From TWA4 sp034086685 (lineage in GTDB: Bacteria > Bacillota > Clostridia > Lachnospirales > Lachnospiraceae): DNA of 64,000 nucleotides. The number at the start of each line of letters is the position of its first letter. Within the stretch, counting starts at the first letter, position 1. The translations under genes and the position numbers were made by a program. Positions 8,728-16,929 of this stretch are shown in pieces. The notes under the pieces were generated by a model that was given only the letters and a program-made list of their open reading frames with translations, did no database searches and was not told the DNA's origin. The stretch is from the NCBI GenBank assembly GCA_034086685.1, contig JAXDZY010000094.1, forward strand, positions 45,080-109,079, read 5' to 3'.

Positions 8728-10031
8728 GTATCCTTAAAACCTCCTCCTTGAGATGAATTCACTACGAATGAATCGGGATTTCTTGAAAATCTGGTCAATC
8801 CCGAAGGCCATACCCTTGTTTTCGGACCGGACAGAACAAATGCCCGCAGATCGGCTTTCCGTTCCACCTCTTCATTGCCGTCCATCACTTTCAGATCCAG
8901 AAAATCAATTACTTCCTGAGCAATAAACCGACGGGACTCGCCGATGACAATCTTTTTCAGATTATCCAGCTCCTCTTTTGAAAGATCACGGCCAAAAATC
9001 ACGCCGTATCCTCCTGCCTCCGATACGTCCTTGATAACCAGATTTTCCATATGATCCAGAATGTATTTCCGGTCTTCTTCGTAAAATGCCAGATATGTGG
9101 GAGCATTTTTCAGAATCGGCTCCTCATCCAGATAATATCTGATCATTTTCGGAACAAAATAATAAATTCCCTTATCATCGGCCACACCATTTCCCGGTGC
9201 ATTCATCATGGCCACATTACCGGCCCGGAACACATCCATAATACCGGGAACACCGATCAGAGAATCCGGCTCAAAGGTAAGAGGATCCATATATTCATCG
9301 GATACACGACGATAAACAGCTCCTACCTGCACTTTTTTGCCTGTATATTCTTTATAATACAGATGATCATTTTCAACCACCAGATCAGAAGGCATGGCCA
9401 GAATAGCTCCGGAGCGTTCTGCAAGATAGGAATGTTCAAAAAAGGCTGAATTATACCGGCCCGGAGTCATAATCACATTGATTCCCCCCGTATTGGAATA
9501 ATCCATGCATTCTCTCAGCATGGAAGCATAATTCCGGTTATCATACAGAGGATTTTTCTTAAAAGCCTCCGGAGCCGCACGCCTTGCCAGTTCCCTGGCG
9601 ATCATGGGATAGGAAGCGCCGGAAGGAATCCTCAGATTATCCTCCAGTATATACCAGGTACCATCCTTTGCCTGAACAAGATCGATTCCCGAAATATGGC
9701 TGTAAATCTTTCCGGGAGGCACAATACCTTCACACTGCGGAAGATACCCTTTTGATGAAAATACAAAATCAGCAGGGATTACTCCATCTGCAATAATCTG
9801 TTTTTTATTATACACATCATATAAAAAACAGTTCAGAGCATCAACTCTCTGAATCAGACCTTTCTCCAGATAGTCAAACTCCTGTTTTGTAATGATTCTT
9901 GGAATAGCGTCATATGGGAACAACTGCTCTTTGAACACATTATTTTTGTAGATACCGAATTTTACACCGTACCGGGCCAGCAGATTGTTGATGCTGTCCG
10001 CACGATCAATTAAATCTGTATAATCGTTCAT
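8709..10031 (-). CDS. Circularly permuted ATP-grasp protein, type 2 (COG2308)
   Basis: A 440-aa protein of the circularly permuted ATP-grasp family. Family features seen are the N-terminal region with KEQLFPYDAIPRII, the segment SHISGIDLVQAKDGTWYILEDN carrying the metal/ATP acidic residues, and the C-terminal VIKDVSEAGGYGVIFG lysine/glycine loop. Members are predicted to form an amide bond using ATP, that is, to act as peptide ligases or amidoligases. The start at ATG 10031 follows GGAGGAG; the longer GTG frame covers that ribosome site. It is the first gene of a five-gene operon (ATP-grasp, alpha-E, transglutaminase-like, two AstE-like). The substrate is unknown. Confidence 0.85.
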   Translation of the reverse strand: MNDYTDLIDRADSINNLLARYGVKFGIYKNNVFKEQLFPYDAIPRIITKQEFDYLEKGLIQRVDALNCFLYDVYNKKQIIADGVIPADFVFSSKGYLPQCEGIVPPGKIYSHISGIDLVQAKDGTWYILEDNLRIPSGASYPMIARELARRAAPEAFKKNPLYDNRNYASMLRECMDYSNTGGINVIMTPGRYNSAFFEHSYLAERSGAILAMPSDLVVENDHLYYKEYTGKKVQVGAVYRRVSDEYMDPLTFEPDSLIGVPGIMDVFRAGNVAMMNAPGNGVADDKGIYYFVPKMIRYYLDEEPILKNAPTYLAFYEEDRKYILDHMENLVIKDVSEAGGYGVIFGRDLSKEELDNLKKIVIGESRRFIAQEVIDFLDLKVMDGNEEVERKADLRAFVLSGPKTRVWPSGLTRFSRNPDSFVVNSSQGGGFKDTWVLSR

Positions 10032-10111
10032 ATCTTTCTCCTCCACAGTTTAAAATACTCAGGCCAGAACTCAGATTCAGAAATCTTATAATCAGTGAAT
10101 ACAATTTCCTG

Positions 10112-10140
10112 ATTATACAAAAAAGGGCGTCAGTGTAAAA
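10112..10140 (-). promoter_or_regulatory. Possible promoter of the ATP-grasp operon, overlapping a terminator
   Basis: A TATAAT (10112-10117, minus strand) lies 17 nt from TTTTAC (10135-10140). The -35 element falls in the loop and arm of the upstream terminator hairpin. The -35 match is poor, so this is tentative, but no better promoter is seen before the ATG at 10031. Confidence 0.4.
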
Positions 10141-10153
10141 TACACTGACGCCC
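10119..10153 (-). terminator. Intrinsic terminator after the fructokinase-like gene
   Basis: A perfect 13-bp stem (GGGCGTCAGTGTA at 10125-10137, its complement at 10141-10153) with a 3-nt loop is followed on the minus strand by six T. It ends the Nudix-kinase transcript about 110 nt after the kinase stop. Confidence 0.88.
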
Positions 10154-10266
10154 TCGCCCTTGCTATGTAGTGATTATAAAAGATGATGTTCTAAATGTCA
10201 AGAGAACACATATATTTTTTTGTATTCGAGCAAAAACAGTAATGATTATGAAAACTTCTGCTTTTA

Positions 10267-11220
10267 TCAGCCGAATGCCTTCTGAATCTCCTCCAGAGTG
10301 GGCATTACACGAAGCGCACCCTTCTTAACTGTAATCATGGATGCAGTCTGATTGGCAGTTATCAGAAGCTCTTTCATCTGTTCTTCTGTCAGGTCCAGGC
10401 CATGATCCAGCACGTAATTGATCATACATGCACAGAAAGTATCTCCTGCACCGGTTGTATCAACAACATGCTCTACTTTAACACCGGGAGCGTACACCTG
10501 TCTGTCTCCGCAGAAAGCATAGCTGCCGTCTTTACCGGCTGTAGCACAGATCAGCTTTGCACCGGTCATGCCCTTCAGAATCTCAACGCCTTTTACGATG
10601 TCCGATTCACCGGTCATGAATTCCACTTCATTGTCGGAAATCTTCAGTACATCACAAAGCTTCATGCCGTATGCAATCTGTTCCTTTGCCTCCTCCTGTG
10701 AATTCCACAGAGGAGGACGAAGATTGGGGTCAAAGGTAAAGATGGCACCGGCCTCTTTTGCTGTACGGATTGCTTTGTAAGTAGCCTCTCTCACTGTTTC
10801 GTGGGTCATGGAAAGCGTACCGCAGTGGAAAATACGGGTATCTTTCAGAAGATCCTCATCCACCTCGTCAGCTGTCAGCATCATATCAGCACCAGGATTC
10901 CTGTAAAAAGAAAAATCACGGTCTCCGTCTTCTTTTGTATGAACCAGAGCCAGCGTTGTGCGTACATCCCTGTCATAATGAAGACCCGTAACATCAATAC
11001 CAAGCTTTTCAACAGTATCGCCCAGCATATGGCCAAAGAAATCGTCGCCCACCTTACCGATAAATCCTGTCTTTTTGCCGAGATTGTTCAGCATGGCCAG
11101 CACGTTGCAGGGAGCACCGCCGGGATTGGCTTCAAACATCAGATTCCCCTGCTCACTTACTCCATTCTGAGTAAAATCAATCAACAATTCACCAAGTGCA
11201 ATTACATCCATTTTTTTCAT
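10267..11220 (-). CDS. PfkB-family sugar kinase, probable fructokinase
   Basis: A 317-aa carbohydrate kinase of the ribokinase/PfkB family, phosphorylating a sugar (fructose is most likely) with ATP in the cytoplasm. The N-terminal signature is GGAPCNVLAMLNNLGKKTGFIG, and the C-terminal ATP and anion-hole signature is DTTGAGDTFCACM with the catalytic Asp at the GAGD motif. Length and order of motifs match ScrK-type fructokinases. Start ATG 11220 follows GAGGAATTAACG. It lies 42 nt after the Nudix gene and is probably co-transcribed with it from the promoter at 11798-11826. No sucrose hydrolase or phosphotransferase gene is adjacent, so the substrate remains inferred from sequence only. Confidence 0.82.
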   Translation of the reverse strand: MKKMDVIALGELLIDFTQNGVSEQGNLMFEANPGGAPCNVLAMLNNLGKKTGFIGKVGDDFFGHMLGDTVEKLGIDVTGLHYDRDVRTTLALVHTKEDGDRDFSFYRNPGADMMLTADEVDEDLLKDTRIFHCGTLSMTHETVREATYKAIRTAKEAGAIFTFDPNLRPPLWNSQEEAKEQIAYGMKLCDVLKISDNEVEFMTGESDIVKGVEILKGMTGAKLICATAGKDGSYAFCGDRQVYAPGVKVEHVVDTTGAGDTFCACMINYVLDHGLDLTEEQMKELLITANQTASMITVKKGALRVMPTLEEIQKAFG

Positions 11221-11262
11221 CGTTAATTCCTCTTCCTGATATTTTCTGAAATAACTGGTGTG

Positions 11263-11715
11263 TTAAAAATATTTTTTTGTTCCCCAGAGATTTCTTCGCT
11301 TCAGATCCAGATACTCATTATAGGCTTTTTCAAGAATCTGCTTTTCATTGGAAAATTTCAGCAGATGATAGGCCTCAATGAATTTGTAGTACCCTGAGTC
11401 CATGAAATATTCTTCTTTCTGGGGTTTTGAATAATAACTGTCCGCCATCATCAGATACCAGTGCACCTCTTTTTCCACCACATCATCCGGTGTGGCAAAT
11501 GAATACTGACTTTTGCCAATATACTTGATAATTGATGCATCCGCATCTGTCTCTTCTTTCACTTCCCGCAGAGCCGTTGTCTTATAATCTTCTCCCGGCT
11601 CCACCGTGCCTTTAGGCAGAACCCATCCTTCATACTTGTTTTTATAATTCTTATACAGTACAAGTATTTTTCCTCGAAAAATAACCACACCGCCGCAGCT
11701 AGTCGCATGACTCAT
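11263..11715 (-). CDS. Nudix hydrolase
   Basis: A 150-aa protein with the Nudix box in the form GX5EX7REUXEEXGU (GTVEPGEDYKTTALREVKEE, with Asp replacing the last Gly region). It hydrolyses a nucleoside diphosphate linked to another group; the substrate cannot be read from sequence. The LPKGTVEPGE context resembles diadenosine-polyphosphate/NDP-type members. The start at ATG 11715 is chosen for GGAGG 7-8 nt upstream and the N-terminus MSHATSCGGVVIF; the frame is open a further 24 codons upstream without a ribosome site. Its promoter overlaps the end of the PBP gene. Confidence 0.83.
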   Translation of the reverse strand: MSHATSCGGVVIFRGKILVLYKNYKNKYEGWVLPKGTVEPGEDYKTTALREVKEETDADASIIKYIGKSQYSFATPDDVVEKEVHWYLMMADSYYSKPQKEEYFMDSGYYKFIEAYHLLKFSNEKQILEKAYNEYLDLKRRNLWGTKKYF

Positions 11716-11797
11716 GCAAAATCCTCCTTCAAAAGTGCGCCGGTCGATCAACAGAAATTGAATCAGCATTCCTGTCTTATCACGCAAATCTGATTTT

Positions 11798-11826
11798 AGT
11801 ATAACTCAATTCATACTAATCTGCAA
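11798..11826 (-). promoter_or_regulatory. Sigma-A promoter of the Nudix-kinase pair
   Basis: TTGCAG (11821-11826) and TATACT (11798-11803) on the minus strand are separated by 17 nt. The -35 box lies in the last codons of the PBP gene, so the two downstream genes can be expressed separately from the wall operon. Confidence 0.65.
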
Positions 11827-13267
11827 GGAGGGCATCAAAAATCTTTTTCACAACAGGTCCGCCGGATTCGGAACCCGCTCCGGCTTCTTCCAGAACGATG
11901 CTGACCACAACCTGAGGATTGTCCGCAGGCGCATAGGCAGTCAGCCAGGCATCTGTTTCCTTATCACTGTCTGTCTGGGCAGAACCGGTCTTTGCTGCAG
12001 CCTGATAGCTGTCAGTGCGGAGAACCTTTGCCGTACCGTTATTTACAACCTCCATCATCATATCTCCGATAATAGAAGCCTGCTCCGCAGTCATGACAGA
12101 ACCGAGACTTTCCGGTGCAAATTTTTCCACCTCTGTTCCGTCCACACTGACTACCCTGTCCATAAAATAAGGTTTCATCATAATTCCCCCATTGGCCACC
12201 GCTGCTGTGATCATGGCATTCTGAATCGGTGTTTCCAGCGTATTTCCCTGTCCAAAGGAAGTCTGCATAACCGACCAGAGAGAAGAATCGCTGTCCAGAT
12301 CGAATTTGCTGGTGGCAATGGAAAAACCGGTGGGAAGCTTCTGATTGAACTGCAGCCTCTCCGCAGTACCCCGGAATTCATCCAGATCCAGAGATATCCC
12401 CATATTGATAAACGCCCCGTTGCAGGATAATGCAAATGCTTCTTTCAGATCAACGGTTCCGTGGGAATTACCATGGGAACACCGTATGGTCTTTCCGTCG
12501 ATGGTAATGGCTCCCTGACAATTATACGTATAGTCCTGCCAGTCATCCGGATGCTGCTCCAGAAAAGCAAGTGCTGTAACGATCTTAAAAGTAGAGCCGG
12601 GAGAATAAAGCCCCTGAGTTGCCCGGTTTACCAGATTGGAATTGGATGAATCCGACACGAGTTCCGCATAATCATCTTCCAGCGTATTGGGATCAAAATC
12701 CGGTTTGGAAACCATTGCCAGAATCTTTCCCGTGGAAGGTTCCATAACAACGCAGGCTCCCTCATATCCATCCATGGCATCATAAACCAGCTGCTGCAGA
12801 TCGGAATCCAGAGTGGTATACACGGTATCCCCCGCAGCCTTCTGATCAGTCAGCTCCTTGTACAATTTGTTCAGACCGGTCTCATGAGAATTAAGCAGAT
12901 AATAGCCGGCTGAGGACTCCATACCCGCCTCGCCCACGCTGGTATATCCGATCACATGGGAAAATACGGATCCAAAAGGATACGTCCTGCTTTCCTCACC
13001 CTCCTCATTCAGTCTGGATACTGCAAGCGTTTTTCCGTCCGCGGAAATAATCTCACCGCGGATACATGTTTCATTCAGCTTCTCCAGCCGGCCGTTATAG
13101 GGACTGTTTACCAGCTCGGGAGCTTCCTTCCAGGTAAAGTAACACAGATATCCCGCAAGACCTGCAAACAGCAGAATAAAAAGATATACCATGCCAAGAA
13201 TATAACCGTTGATTTTCTTCTTCGCTTTCCCGACTTTATTGTCTTTCGGATCTTTGTTCTGTTTCAT
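11816..13267 (-). CDS. Penicillin-binding protein, class B-like transpeptidase
   Basis: A 483-aa membrane-anchored DD-transpeptidase that cross-links peptidoglycan outside the cell. It has one N-terminal membrane helix (about residues 21-44), a short PBP dimerisation-like region, and the penicillin-binding domain with all three motifs: S225-T-F-K228, S281-C-N283 and K426-T-G428. It is shorter than PBP2/FtsI of rods, matching the compact PbpA class that pairs with a SEDS polymerase. The SEDS gene lies 10 nt upstream in the same operon, so the two probably form a glycosyltransferase-transpeptidase pair. AAGGAGG precedes the ATG. Confidence 0.92.
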   Translation of the reverse strand: MKQNKDPKDNKVGKAKKKINGYILGMVYLFILLFAGLAGYLCYFTWKEAPELVNSPYNGRLEKLNETCIRGEIISADGKTLAVSRLNEEGEESRTYPFGSVFSHVIGYTSVGEAGMESSAGYYLLNSHETGLNKLYKELTDQKAAGDTVYTTLDSDLQQLVYDAMDGYEGACVVMEPSTGKILAMVSKPDFDPNTLEDDYAELVSDSSNSNLVNRATQGLYSPGSTFKIVTALAFLEQHPDDWQDYTYNCQGAITIDGKTIRCSHGNSHGTVDLKEAFALSCNGAFINMGISLDLDEFRGTAERLQFNQKLPTGFSIATSKFDLDSDSSLWSVMQTSFGQGNTLETPIQNAMITAAVANGGIMMKPYFMDRVVSVDGTEVEKFAPESLGSVMTAEQASIIGDMMMEVVNNGTAKVLRTDSYQAAAKTGSAQTDSDKETDAWLTAYAPADNPQVVVSIVLEEAGAGSESGGPVVKKIFDALLAD

Positions 13268-13277
13268 CTGTTCCTCC

Positions 13278-14678
13278 TTACCAGTCCTCCATCTTGATCT
13301 GTGCTTTACGCGCTGCCGATTCTCTGGAAGCCTTTCTGGCCGCCAGCTCGGCCTTTTCCCGTTTCAGCCGCTCATCTTCACGCAGCTTATTCATATAAAG
13401 GCCCTCAAAAATACCGAATATAAAAAATGTACTCAGCAGCGAGCTTCCGCCGTAACTGATAAACGGCAGGGTGATACCGGTCAGCGGAACCAGCTTGACA
13501 ACACCCGCAACGTTGATCAGAATCTGGAACCCGAACACACAGGCGAGTCCAAAAGCTGTTATTTTATAAAACATCAGTTTCATCCAGGTGGAAATCCACA
13601 GAAAACGCACCAGAATCCCAAGATAAATGAAAAGGACGCAGCATCCCACGATAATACCCAGTTCCTCACACATGGCAGCAAAAATGAAATCCTTCTCAGC
13701 TACCGGAATAACTCCGGGCGTACCGCCGGTCAGTCCCATACCCAGCCAGCTTCCGGTCCCGATACCGAACAGGGACTGAACAATCTGCCAGCCGTTGTTG
13801 CTGATATCCGACCAGGGATTCAGCCAGATATCCACACGGACTCTCACATGACTGAACAGAAAATAAGCCGCCACTGCCGCCACTGCTCCGCAGCCAAAGC
13901 CTGCCAGCACATAGAGAAACTGCTCCGTGGCCACATACAGCATAAACACATATGCAATAAAATAGATCAGAGCTGTACCCAGATCCCTGGAAAGCACCAG
14001 TACCAGTACATGGGCTGCCGCAACCGCCGTAGTAATCACAATCTGTTTGAATTTCAGGCTCCGGTGGAACATGCCTGCCACAAACAGTACCAGTGTGATC
14101 TTCACAAATTCGGAAGGCTGAATGGAAAATCCTGCAATACCGAATGAAAGTCTTGCTCCGTATTCGGTACGTCCTCCCACCATAATAGCCGCCAGCGCCG
14201 CCAGACCGCCGATTCCGTAAAACCATGTGTAACGGTACAGATACTTTTTGCCATTATCCAGTATCTTGGGAACCACCAGAGTAATCACTGCCGCAATAAT
14301 CAGCAGAAGCAGCTGCTTATAAGCTTTATTCACCTTCAGACGGGCCTGGATCGTCAGCCCGAGCATTACCAGAAACATGACATTATTAAGAAGATGCCTG
14401 TCCGCACGTCTGTAAATTGCCGGATAAATCTTCTGATACAGCACAAATACCAGCAGCGAAACCACATAAAAAATCAATATGGAAACATCTTCATAATATG
14501 AGAATAAAATCACACTCATAAGAAACTGCAGCACGTACATCAGAAAAGCCTGTACACTGACTACACTGTTTTTACCCCGTTCTGTCTTTTTTGAAAAATA
14601 GTAGAAATCCAGTAATGTGTACAGCACAACCAGCGCCGTTATCACATACCGTGACATTCTTACCATTAAATTGAGCAT
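13278..14678 (-). CDS. SEDS-family peptidoglycan polymerase (FtsW/RodA/SpoVE family)
   Basis: A 466-aa polytopic membrane protein of the SEDS family, which polymerises glycan strands from lipid II. Seen are many hydrophobic helices, the QPSEFVKI motif of the family, SRDLGTALIY with the conserved Asp, and the C-terminal PLTGITLPFISYGGSSLLS motif. The N-terminal 110 residues hold extra helices compared with FtsW of E. coli. The C-terminus is a charged coil rich in Arg/Lys/Glu. It starts 1 nt after the U32 stop and is followed by its cognate PBP, so division, elongation or sporulation use cannot be decided from context. Confidence 0.92.
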   Translation of the reverse strand: MLNLMVRMSRYVITALVVLYTLLDFYYFSKKTERGKNSVVSVQAFLMYVLQFLMSVILFSYYEDVSILIFYVVSLLVFVLYQKIYPAIYRRADRHLLNNVMFLVMLGLTIQARLKVNKAYKQLLLLIIAAVITLVVPKILDNGKKYLYRYTWFYGIGGLAALAAIMVGGRTEYGARLSFGIAGFSIQPSEFVKITLVLFVAGMFHRSLKFKQIVITTAVAAAHVLVLVLSRDLGTALIYFIAYVFMLYVATEQFLYVLAGFGCGAVAAVAAYFLFSHVRVRVDIWLNPWSDISNNGWQIVQSLFGIGTGSWLGMGLTGGTPGVIPVAEKDFIFAAMCEELGIIVGCCVLFIYLGILVRFLWISTWMKLMFYKITAFGLACVFGFQILINVAGVVKLVPLTGITLPFISYGGSSLLSTFFIFGIFEGLYMNKLREDERLKREKAELAARKASRESAARKAQIKMEDW

Positions 14679-14679
14679 G

Positions 14680-16929
14680 TCACAATACCCCTCTCGTAAA
14701 ATGTCCCCTTGTTACAGGAGATACCTGCTGACCTGTCCGCTTCCTGTTTTCTCCCTGCGGGTTCCAGATCCGGTCCAGATCCGCAAGAACAGCTCCTGCC
14801 TGCTTCTCCGTCTCCACCGTAAATGACAGTCTGACTGCAGCAGGCTCAAGCTCCATGATCTGCTCTTTTTTGTCCAGCAGATAACATGGAAGTGAATTGT
14901 AAATCATATTATAGCAGTATTTGCAGCAGCATGCAGCAGTAAATGAAATTCCTTTCCGATCTGTCAGAATAACCGGCTCATCCTTATGGGTACAATGACC
15001 TGTGGTTTTGCGGATACAGCCTGCGCTGACCATCATGGGAAGGTATCCGTAAATCAGAATCTCCGAATCTGTGCAGCCTCTGTCAGCCAGCTCCCTTTCA
15101 TTCAGTTCAAGCGGAGCGGTCAGACGAAGAATCCGAAGGTCTCCGGCACCGGGAAGGGAATAAATCTGCTGCTTCGCTTCCCGATTCCAGCTGTACAGAG
15201 TATGGTCGATCACCACCGGAAGCGGACACTGACAATCCGCAAGTTCCTGCAGCACGTCCAGAGAACCGGCAACTATTCCATCCAGAGAAGAAGAAAGAAT
15301 CAGTTCATACTGTTCCCTCCATTCTCCGGCTGCCGGCTCCCTCCAGATTCTGGAAGTTACCAGAAAAAGCTTCTTTCCGTTTTGATGGCATTCGGAAGCA
15401 ATTGACTGCAGCTGACTGAATTTTACACAGGTGCTGTCCAGATAGACAGCAGATACATGACCGCAGGCAAGTACCTGCGGCAGATACCGGAGACTGGAAA
15501 TCTGCACCATCACCGGCGGAGGCTGTACTGCCACCCGCTGTTCCTTCTGTACATATGTCTGCTGCCTCTTTGGCACTGCCGGTGTCAGCTGCAATTCACG
15601 GCGGAAAGAATCTCTGATGGCTTCTTCCAGCTTCGCAAAAGCTTCTCTTCTAAGCTCGTTCATAGCCTGAACCGGCATAAATGCATCTTCCGAAAGGATG
15701 ACTTCCAGATGCTCAAGGATAAACGGAGTCCCTCCCGTTCTGGAAAACTGCTTTCTCACATCTGCTTCCAGAAGAGGACGCTTCATGGCAGCAGCCACAG
15801 GCTCATGGCTGGATGCACAGACCTGCACCCGGCCCCATTCAAGACACATGTTAGCATAACCGCCGGTACATATTGTTACAGTTCCGCTAATTTTTTCTTT
15901 CAATTCCCGACCAAGATATTTCGTTTCTGTTTCTTTCATCAGCTGCGGATCCGGTGTACGAAGCCGCGGTTTTTCCTTCAGCGCCATCATCTCACGTCCG
16001 TTGTGCCCGGTCAGATAATGATCGGTAAAACCTCCCCTGTCAAAAAACTGAGACAGAGCATAAATATCCTTCGGATCCGTTTTCCAGTCTTTACGCCCGT
16101 TTTTCCTGTACAGATCCAGATATTTCCGGTAAATGCCCACCACACCTGCAGTATACAGAGGACTTTTCATACGGCCTTCGATCTTAAATGACATAACTCC
16201 TGCCTCTGCCATATCCGGCAGATACTGCAGGGTACACATATCCTTCAGACTGAGCAGACAGGGCTCCGATGGCCTGTTCAGCTGTCTGCCGGATATGTCA
16301 TGCGCTGTATACGGAAGACGGCAGGGCTGGGCACAGCGTCCCCTGTTTCCGCTTCTTCCTCCGATTACACCGGAATAAAGACACTGACCGGAATAACAAT
16401 AGCAGATGGCCCCATGGACAAAAGCCTCCAGTTCCAGTTTTGTTTCCCTGTAAATCTGCGACAGTTCTTTCAGATTCAGTTCTCTGGCAGCCACAACCCT
16501 GCTGACTCCCATATTTTTCAGCATTCTGGCACTGGCTGCCCCGGTAACCGTCATCTGAGTACTTGCATGAAGGGGAAGCTCAGGAAATTCTCTTCGCAGG
16601 AAAGACAATACTCCCAGATCCTGAACCAGGACAGCATCCACTCCCTGCTCATACAGAGGAGCCACATATCTGTACAGTTCCTTCTCCATTTCCCTGGGCT
16701 TGACCAGGGTATTCAGCGTCAGATACAGTTTCTTCCCGTGCAGATGGGCGTAATCCAGCGCATCCTCCAGAGCATGTTCCTCCGATGCACTCTGTGCATA
16801 GGCCCTGGCGGAAAAACGGCTTCCTCCCATGTACACAGCATCCGCCCCTGCCTGAAATGCCGCCTTCACACTGTCAAAAGAACCGCCCGGCGCAAGCAGT
16901 TCCAGACGATTCTTTTCATTTTTATTCAT
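14680..16929 (-). CDS. U32 family peptidase-like protein (RlhA-type) with C-terminal DUF3656 region
   Basis: A 749-aa protein starting with the U32 signature (LLAPGGSFDSVKAAFQAGADAVYMGG). The cysteine cluster that binds iron-sulfur in this family is present: ICYCYSGQC, then GNRGRCAQPCR, plus CCCKYC near residue 690. Although named peptidases, several U32 members are RNA hydroxylation enzymes; E. coli RlhA makes 5-hydroxycytidine in 23S rRNA, and this protein has the same long two-part layout. I therefore think an RNA-modifying role is more likely than proteolysis. It overlaps the ZapA-domain gene upstream by 8 nt and abuts the SEDS gene. Confidence 0.85.
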   Translation of the reverse strand: MNKNEKNRLELLAPGGSFDSVKAAFQAGADAVYMGGSRFSARAYAQSASEEHALEDALDYAHLHGKKLYLTLNTLVKPREMEKELYRYVAPLYEQGVDAVLVQDLGVLSFLRREFPELPLHASTQMTVTGAASARMLKNMGVSRVVAARELNLKELSQIYRETKLELEAFVHGAICYCYSGQCLYSGVIGGRSGNRGRCAQPCRLPYTAHDISGRQLNRPSEPCLLSLKDMCTLQYLPDMAEAGVMSFKIEGRMKSPLYTAGVVGIYRKYLDLYRKNGRKDWKTDPKDIYALSQFFDRGGFTDHYLTGHNGREMMALKEKPRLRTPDPQLMKETETKYLGRELKEKISGTVTICTGGYANMCLEWGRVQVCASSHEPVAAAMKRPLLEADVRKQFSRTGGTPFILEHLEVILSEDAFMPVQAMNELRREAFAKLEEAIRDSFRRELQLTPAVPKRQQTYVQKEQRVAVQPPPVMVQISSLRYLPQVLACGHVSAVYLDSTCVKFSQLQSIASECHQNGKKLFLVTSRIWREPAAGEWREQYELILSSSLDGIVAGSLDVLQELADCQCPLPVVIDHTLYSWNREAKQQIYSLPGAGDLRILRLTAPLELNERELADRGCTDSEILIYGYLPMMVSAGCIRKTTGHCTHKDEPVILTDRKGISFTAACCCKYCYNMIYNSLPCYLLDKKEQIMELEPAAVRLSFTVETEKQAGAVLADLDRIWNPQGENRKRTGQQVSPVTRGHFTRGVL

